Origin: Xanthobacter sp. NM-25 | GTDB taxonomy: Bacteria; Pseudomonadota; Alphaproteobacteria; Rhizobiales; Xanthobacteraceae | Direction: 5' to 3' | Assembly: GCF_022138605.1 (NCBI RefSeq) | Contig: NZ_JACBFS010000008.1 | Coordinates: forward strand, 1-64,000 | DNA length: 64,000 bases | Part shown: piece by piece, positions 59,496 to 64,000 of the stretch | How positions within the stretch are numbered: position 1 is the stretch's first letter | Layout: every line of letters starts with the position of its first letter | Translations under genes and position numbers: made by a program | Notes under the pieces: generated by a model | Databases searched by the model: none | Seen by the model: only the letters and a program-made list of their open reading frames with translations | What the model was told of the DNA's origin: nothing

Positions 59496-61622
59496 ATGTT
59501 CGGGCTGGCGGCGCTGGTCGTCCTGTTGGGCGCGGGCGCGCTGATCCTGCTGCTGGCTGCCCGCGGCGAGGATGCGCGCACCCTCGCGCGGGAGAAGGGC
59601 GCGCTGGCGCAGGCGTTCCAGGTCCACGAGCGTTTCATGGAGCGGGCGCTGGAATCGGTGCGGCCGGAGCGCGACCTCGATGCGGTCATTCGCGGTGATC
59701 TCCAGGATGTGCATGGTCGCCTGGGCGCCCGGCTGACGCAGGATTTCGACCTCGAATATGCCTATGTCACCGATGGCGCGGGCAATCTGCTCTATGCCTC
59801 GGAAAATGGCCGGCTGGGGGATACCGACACGTTCGAGGCGCTGCGGCCGGCCTTGCTGCGTCTGCTGGCGCGCAGCCAGAACGAGCGCAAGGGGCTGGTG
59901 GTGGGCGGCGGCAAGAGCGTGCTGCTGCTGGCGCGGACCCTCAAGCATACGGATCCGGCCACCGGCAAGCCGGCCACCTTTATCGTTCTTGCCGCCGACG
60001 TCATGGACGAGCCGGCGCTGGACGACGTGTTCCGGGTTAATGAAGTGCAGAATGTCGGCTTGAAAGCGGCCGAAGTGGAGAGCCACGAAAAGGCGCTGCT
60101 GCTGCCCAATCTCTATGATGGCGGGAAGGTGGCGGTCACCTGGCACGGCGCGCAGCCGGGCGGTGGGCTGCTGGCCCGCGCCATGCCGGCGCTGGCCAGC
60201 GTGGCGGCGGCGCTGTGCGCCATCTTCTTCGCCCTGATGGTTCGGGCCCGACGCCTGGCCGGCGCGCTCACTTCCAGCGAGGCCCTGGCGCGCGATCTGG
60301 CCAATGAGGACCAACTGACGGGCCTTGCCAACCGGCGCCATTTCATCGCTGAGCTGGAGGCGATTCTGGCGCCGCCGGCCCAGGTCGGACCTCTGGCGGT
60401 GATGTATGTGGACCTCGACGGCTTCAAGATCATCAACGACACCCATGGCCACGCGGTGGGCGACGAACTGCTGCGGGTGGTGGGCCGGCGGCTGAAGAGC
60501 TGTCTCGGTCTGCGCGGCTGCGCCGGCCGGGTGGGGGGCGACGAGTTCGTTCTGTTCGCCCGCTATGAGAGCGACGAGGAACTGAAAAGCCTCGTTGCGA
60601 GCCTTTATGGGGTCATCGAGATCCCGGTTGCGGTGGAAAACCAGGATCTGCGGGTGACCGCCTCCATCGGCGCCGCGCGCGCGCCCGCCGATGGCGAGAG
60701 CGCGGCGGAGCTGATGCGGCTGGCCGATATCGCCCTTTACCGCGCCAAGGCCGAGGGCGGCGGGGTGTTCCGGCAGTTCGAGCCGCACATGGAGCAGGCG
60801 CAGATTCGCCGGCGCCAGGTGGAAAAGGAGCTGTCCGAAGCGCTGGACCATGGCGAGCTCACGGTGCTCTACCAGCCGCAGGTGGATGTGGAGAGCGAGC
60901 GCATCGTCGGCTTCGAGGCGCTGGTCCGGTGGGATCACCCCATCCGCGGGCGCATTCTGCCCAGCGAGTTCGTGCCCATTGCCGAACGCTCGCGGCTGAT
61001 CAGCCGGCTGGATGCCTTCGTGCTGCGCACAGCCTGCGCCGACGCCAAGGCCCTGCCGGGGGTGACTTTGGCGGTCAATCTCTCCCCCTATAACCTGCGC
61101 AGCGGCGGCATCGTCGACAATGTGCTCGCCACCCTGCGCGAGACCGGTTTTGATCCGGCGCGGCTGGAGCTGGAGCTGACGGAAAGCGCCATCATCGATC
61201 TCGGGCCCGGTGCCCAGGACGTGCTCATGCAGCTGCGGGAAAAGGGCGTGCGCTTCGCCCTCGACGATTTCGGCACCGGCTATGCCTCGCTGGTCCATGT
61301 GCGGCGCTATCCCATCACCAAGATCAAGATCGACCGCTCCTTCATCATGAACCTCGGCCGGCAGCGGGATGCCGCCTCCATCGTCGAATACACGGTGCGG
61401 CTCGGCCGGGCGCTGGGCATCACCCTGACGGCGGAGGGGGTGGAAACCCGCGAGCAGCTGCGATTCCTGCGGGCGTTCGGTTCCCATCAGGCCCAGGGCT
61501 ATCTGTTCGCGCCGCCGCTGCCTTTGGCCGCGGCCGTGGCGCTGCTGGAACGGCAGCGCCATGGGGATGGCGAGCAGGCCCTGCATCTCGGCGCGCCGGG
61601 CCTGGGAGGCGCGGACAGGTGA
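59496..61622 (+). CDS. Membrane-anchored GGDEF-EAL protein (cyclic-di-GMP)
   Basis: A 708-residue protein (from the ATG). Two membrane segments (about 1-22 and 225-249) flank a periplasmic sensing region of about 200 residues. GGDEF domain from about 260 (NEDQLTGLANRRHF, VGGDEFVLF intact), EAL domain from about 440 (FEALVRWDHP, LTESAIID, ALDDFGTGYASL, KIDRSF, AEGVET, QGYLFAPPL). Both motifs look complete, so cyclase and phosphodiesterase activity are possible; which dominates is unknown. The start is doubtful: AAAGGAG at 59455-59461 stands before codons ATC and ATT at 59466-59471, not before the ATG at 59496. Confidence 0.9.
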   Translation: MFGLAALVVLLGAGALILLLAARGEDARTLAREKGALAQAFQVHERFMERALESVRPERDLDAVIRGDLQDVHGRLGARLTQDFDLEYAYVTDGAGNLLYASENGRLGDTDTFEALRPALLRLLARSQNERKGLVVGGGKSVLLLARTLKHTDPATGKPATFIVLAADVMDEPALDDVFRVNEVQNVGLKAAEVESHEKALLLPNLYDGGKVAVTWHGAQPGGGLLARAMPALASVAAALCAIFFALMVRARRLAGALTSSEALARDLANEDQLTGLANRRHFIAELEAILAPPAQVGPLAVMYVDLDGFKIINDTHGHAVGDELLRVVGRRLKSCLGLRGCAGRVGGDEFVLFARYESDEELKSLVASLYGVIEIPVAVENQDLRVTASIGAARAPADGESAAELMRLADIALYRAKAEGGGVFRQFEPHMEQAQIRRRQVEKELSEALDHGELTVLYQPQVDVESERIVGFEALVRWDHPIRGRILPSEFVPIAERSRLISRLDAFVLRTACADAKALPGVTLAVNLSPYNLRSGGIVDNVLATLRETGFDPARLELELTESAIIDLGPGAQDVLMQLREKGVRFALDDFGTGYASLVHVRRYPITKIKIDRSFIMNLGRQRDAASIVEYTVRLGRALGITLTAEGVETREQLRFLRAFGSHQAQGYLFAPPLPLAAAVALLERQRHGDGEQALHLGAPGLGGADR

Positions 61623-61940
61623 GCGTTTCGCGCGCCGGGGCCCGTTTCAGCGCGGTCCGAGCGTTGCGCTCCCATCCTGATATTTTTCTTTAAGAGAAAT
61701 ATTTTTGCCATATAATGAGTCTCGCGCGCTGGGGCGCGAGCTGCATTGCGACGCCTGCGCGTGGTTTTGTATTGCGCTTGGCCGCGGCGCGGCCAACAAC
61801 ACCCGCGAGCCTCGGATTGGGAGCCCGCCTGCAATCGCAGCGGGCGCGTGATCCATCCTTCCTGGGTTCGGCGGGGGCCTCATCCCGCCGGCTCTTCGGT
61901 TGTCCGCGCCTCGGCGGCGCAAGCAACGGGACCGTCTTCC
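61623..61940. other. Intergenic region upstream of folD
   Basis: About 318 bases without a gene. Holds the AT-rich hairpin at 61680-61706 and presumably the folD promoter. Frames running into folD from 61746 have no likeness before the GTG at 61941. Confidence 0.55.
61680..61706 (+). terminator. AT-rich hairpin and T-run after the GGDEF-EAL gene
   Basis: An imperfect stem (ATATTTTTCTT with AAGAGAAATAT, one mismatch) is followed by TTTT. Strikingly AT-rich for this window. It lies 58 bases past the stop and fits a rho-independent terminator. Confidence 0.6.
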
Positions 61941-62813
61941 GTGATCGAAACCAAGATTATCGATGGAAAAGCCTTTGCCGCCAATCTGCGGGCCCGCCTC
62001 GCGGAAGAGGTGGCCGAGCTCAGCCGCGCCCATGGTGTGAAGCCGGGCCTGGCCGTGGTGCTGGTAGGCGAGGACCCCGCGAGCCAGGTCTATGTGCGCA
62101 ACAAGGCGGCGCAGACCACGGAAGTGGGCATGGCCTCGTTCGAGTATCGCCTGCCGGCGGAGACCTCGGAACATGAGGTGCTGGCGCTGGTGAACAAGCT
62201 TAATGCCGATCCGGCGGTGAACGGCATTCTTGTGCAGTTGCCGCTGCCGGCGCAGATCGACGCCGCCAAGGTGATCGCCGCCATCGACCCGGCCAAGGAC
62301 GTGGACGGCTTCCACATCGTCAATGCCGGCCGCCTGGCGGTGGGCCTCGACGCGCTGGTGCCGTGCACGCCGCTCGGCTGCGTCATGCTGCTCAAGCATT
62401 ATGTGGGCAACCTTTCGGGCCTGAAGGCGGTGGTGGTGGGCCGCTCCAACATCGTCGGCAAGCCGGCGGCGCAGCTGCTGCTGAAGGAAGACTGCACCGT
62501 CACCATGGCCCATTCGCGCACCCGCGACCTCGCCGCCGAATGCCGGGAGGCGGACATTCTGGTGGCGGCGGTGGGCCGGCCGGAGATGATCCGCGGCGAT
62601 TGGATCAAGTCCGGTGCCACGGTGATCGACGTGGGCATCAACCGCATCGCCAAGGATGACGGCAAGACGAAGCTGGTGGGCGACGTGGCCTTCGCCGAGG
62701 CCCAGGGCATCGCCGGCCTCATCACGCCCGTGCCCGGCGGCGTCGGCCCCATGACCATCGCCTGCCTCTTGCAGAACACCCTCACCGCCACCCGCCGCCA
62801 GAAGGGGCTGTGA
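61941..62813 (+). CDS. folD: Methylenetetrahydrofolate dehydrogenase/cyclohydrolase
   Basis: A 290-residue bifunctional enzyme, converting 5,10-methylene- to 10-formyl-tetrahydrofolate. VYVRNKAAQTTEVGM carries the catalytic Tyr-x-x-x-Lys, and GILVQLPLPAQID, DVDGFH, CTPLGCVMLL, VVVGRSNIVGKPAAQLLL and TPVPGGVGPMTIACLLQNT are all diagnostic. The GTG at 61941 (VIETKIIDGKAFA) is taken as the start, from family alignment; no strong ribosome site is seen. Followed 35 bases on by phhB, so the two may be co-transcribed. Confidence 0.96.
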   Translation: MIETKIIDGKAFAANLRARLAEEVAELSRAHGVKPGLAVVLVGEDPASQVYVRNKAAQTTEVGMASFEYRLPAETSEHEVLALVNKLNADPAVNGILVQLPLPAQIDAAKVIAAIDPAKDVDGFHIVNAGRLAVGLDALVPCTPLGCVMLLKHYVGNLSGLKAVVVGRSNIVGKPAAQLLLKEDCTVTMAHSRTRDLAAECREADILVAAVGRPEMIRGDWIKSGATVIDVGINRIAKDDGKTKLVGDVAFAEAQGIAGLITPVPGGVGPMTIACLLQNTLTATRRQKGL

Positions 62814-62848
62814 GGGGCGGGCATTCCGCCCAACCCGGGAGCGCACCC

Positions 62849-63229
62849 ATGAGCATCGACCGCAAGCAGACCTTTTCGACCGCTGAGATCGAGGCCCGGC
62901 TTGCGGCCGAGCTGCCCCACTGGCGCTATGAGGATGGCTGGATTCGCCGCACCTACCGCACCAACAGCTGGAAGGGCACGCTGATGGTGATCAACACGGT
63001 GGGCCACCTCGCTGAGGCGGCGTGGCACCATCCGGACCTCACCGCCTCCTATGCCTGGGTGGAGGTGCGCCTCCAGTCCCACGATGCCAAGGGCATCACC
63101 GTGCGCGACTTCGCCCTCGCTCAAAAGATCGAGGAGGTGGTGATGTGGCAGCCCGGCGCGGCGGAGGATGCGCCTCTGGAAGGCACCCCCGCCCACGACC
63201 TGCGCTTCGCCTACATCAAGTACGATTGA
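62849..63229 (+). CDS. phhB: Pterin-4-alpha-carbinolamine dehydratase
   Basis: A 126-residue protein (PCD/DCoH family). The signature EAAWHHPDLTASYAWVEVRLQSHDAKGITVRDFALA has the HHP and the H and D of the active site. It dehydrates 4a-hydroxytetrahydrobiopterin, recycling the cofactor after aromatic hydroxylation. The start at 62849 follows GGGAGCGCACCC. It is just after folD, which shares pterin chemistry only broadly. Confidence 0.92.
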   Translation: MSIDRKQTFSTAEIEARLAAELPHWRYEDGWIRRTYRTNSWKGTLMVINTVGHLAEAAWHHPDLTASYAWVEVRLQSHDAKGITVRDFALAQKIEEVVMWQPGAAEDAPLEGTPAHDLRFAYIKYD

Positions 63230-63458
63230 GCGCCGGCGCGCGGAGTGCCTCGGGTTCAGCGATCGGCTCCACGAGGGCGGCGGTGTCTTTCGGGAACCCT
63301 GAAGCGGGCCCCGTCGGCGATGACCGCCGGCGCGTGGTGGCAGCCATCCTGACGGCGCGCGCCCTGCTGCCGTATCCTGGGATGGGCGGGCGCGCGGCTG
63401 GACCCGGGCGGTCGGCAGGGCCTATGAAGGCGCCAACGACAAAGCTGGGAGATCCGCC

Positions 63459-64000
63459 ATGAGCGCGCTGATGCACCGCCTGCAGATGGAGATTCCGATC
63501 ATCCAGGCGCCCATGGCGGGCACCTCCACGCCCGCGCTGGCCGCGGCCGTGGCCGCGGCCGGCGGGCTCGGCTCCATCGCCTTGGGCGCAGTGGATGCAC
63601 AGGCGGGGCGCAAGATGATCGCCGCGACCCGGGCGCTGGTGAACAAGCCCTTCAACGTCAATCTGTTCTGCCACGCTCCGGCGGTGCGCGATGCAACCCG
63701 TGAGGCGGCGTGGCTGGCCGCGCTCGCGCCCGCCTTCGCCCGGTTCGGCGCCACCCCGCCCGCCGAGATCCATGAGATCTACCGCAGCCTCAATGCGGAT
63801 CCGGAGATGGCCGAGATGCTGGTGGCCGAGCGCCCGGCGGTGGTGAGCTTCCATTTCGGCCTGCCGCCGGCTGATCTGGTGACCCGGCTGAAGGCTGAAG
63901 GCGTGGTGCTGCTGGCGAGCGCCACCAGCCTGGACGAGGCGCGGGCGGTGGCCGCCGCCGGCATGGATGGGGTGGTGGCGCAGGGCTATGAGGCCGGCGG
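63459..64000 (+). CDS. Nitronate monooxygenase family protein (3' end cut off)
   Basis: The first 180 residues of a 2-nitropropane dioxygenase/nitronate monooxygenase-like flavoprotein: PIIQAPMAGTSTPALAAAVAAAGGLGSIALGAVDA, NKPFNVNLFCHAPA, VVSFHFGLP and ATSLDEARAVAAAGMDGVVAQGYEAGG, which is cut by the window end at the FMN-binding loop. The start at 63459 follows GGGAGA. The enzyme oxidises nitronates with FMN; members of the family also include enoyl reductase-like proteins. Confidence 0.88.
   Translation, partial: MSALMHRLQMEIPIIQAPMAGTSTPALAAAVAAAGGLGSIALGAVDAQAGRKMIAATRALVNKPFNVNLFCHAPAVRDATREAAWLAALAPAFARFGATPPAEIHEIYRSLNADPEMAEMLVAERPAVVSFHFGLPPADLVTRLKAEGVVLLASATSLDEARAVAAAGMDGVVAQGYEAG

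Overview
The window is high-GC chromosomal DNA that reads as an alphaproteobacterium of the Hyphomicrobiales, most like Xanthobacteraceae (Xanthobacter, Ancylobacter or Azorhizobium type). This placement is inferred from gene style: dense ATGA-overlapped operons, plant-type GshA, an alphaproteobacterial GAAC-N7-GAAC LexA box, and short hairpin repeats of a kind I associate with this order. No rRNA or other taxonomic marker is present.

Region 1-3894 is an accessory block against the 3' end of a tRNA-Gly(GCC) gene, visibly poorer in GC than the rest. It carries the truncated end of an AbiJ-type abortive-infection gene, an unrecognised protein with C-terminal membrane helices, and an overlapping gene for an NdpA/YejK-like nucleoid-associated protein. 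It also holds a LexA-type box and a decayed FAD-monooxygenase fragment. This is the best candidate for an undescribed (defence) system.

Region 4-25 kb is catabolic. A nitrilase faces its LysR regulator, followed by a sodium:solute symporter with a small membrane partner. A nine-gene minus-strand set (8.5-17.0 kb) encodes a GrdB-like protein with CPIC in place of selenocysteine, two family III CoA-transferases, a NitT/TauT-type ABC transporter, an IclR regulator, a three-histidine thiol dioxygenase with an S-H-Y triad, and an enoyl-CoA hydratase-like protein. I read it as catabolism of an organosulfur acid. After a secreted HAD phosphatase and a VIT1-family transporter comes a second set (19.7-24.2 kb) in which rutB, rutC and rutD are interleaved with another NitT/TauT ABC transporter, without rutA, under a divergent LysR gene.

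Region 25-36 kb holds a LuxR-type regulator, a secreted arylsulfatase with a divergent AraC regulator, a LysR/SDR pair, a Kef-type K+/H+ antiporter overlapping a DUF924 gene, and an ABC-F ATPase. Region 36-43.8 kb is a purine module: guanine deaminase, AzgA-type permease, a fused [2Fe-2S]-molybdopterin xanthine dehydrogenase subunit and its FAD subunit, with a divergent LysR gene.

Region 43.9-64 kb is mostly housekeeping and stress: AI-2E family permease, gshA, DMT transporter, ahpC-ahpF-oxyR with an upstream OxyR-type palindrome, an SDR/capsule-export-like pair, gatB, lipB, tRNA-Leu(GAG), a polysaccharide deacetylase, mgtE, a GGDEF-EAL protein, folD, phhB and the start of a nitronate monooxygenase cut by the window end. 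A 126-bp palindrome-rich direct repeat lies between gatB and lipB.
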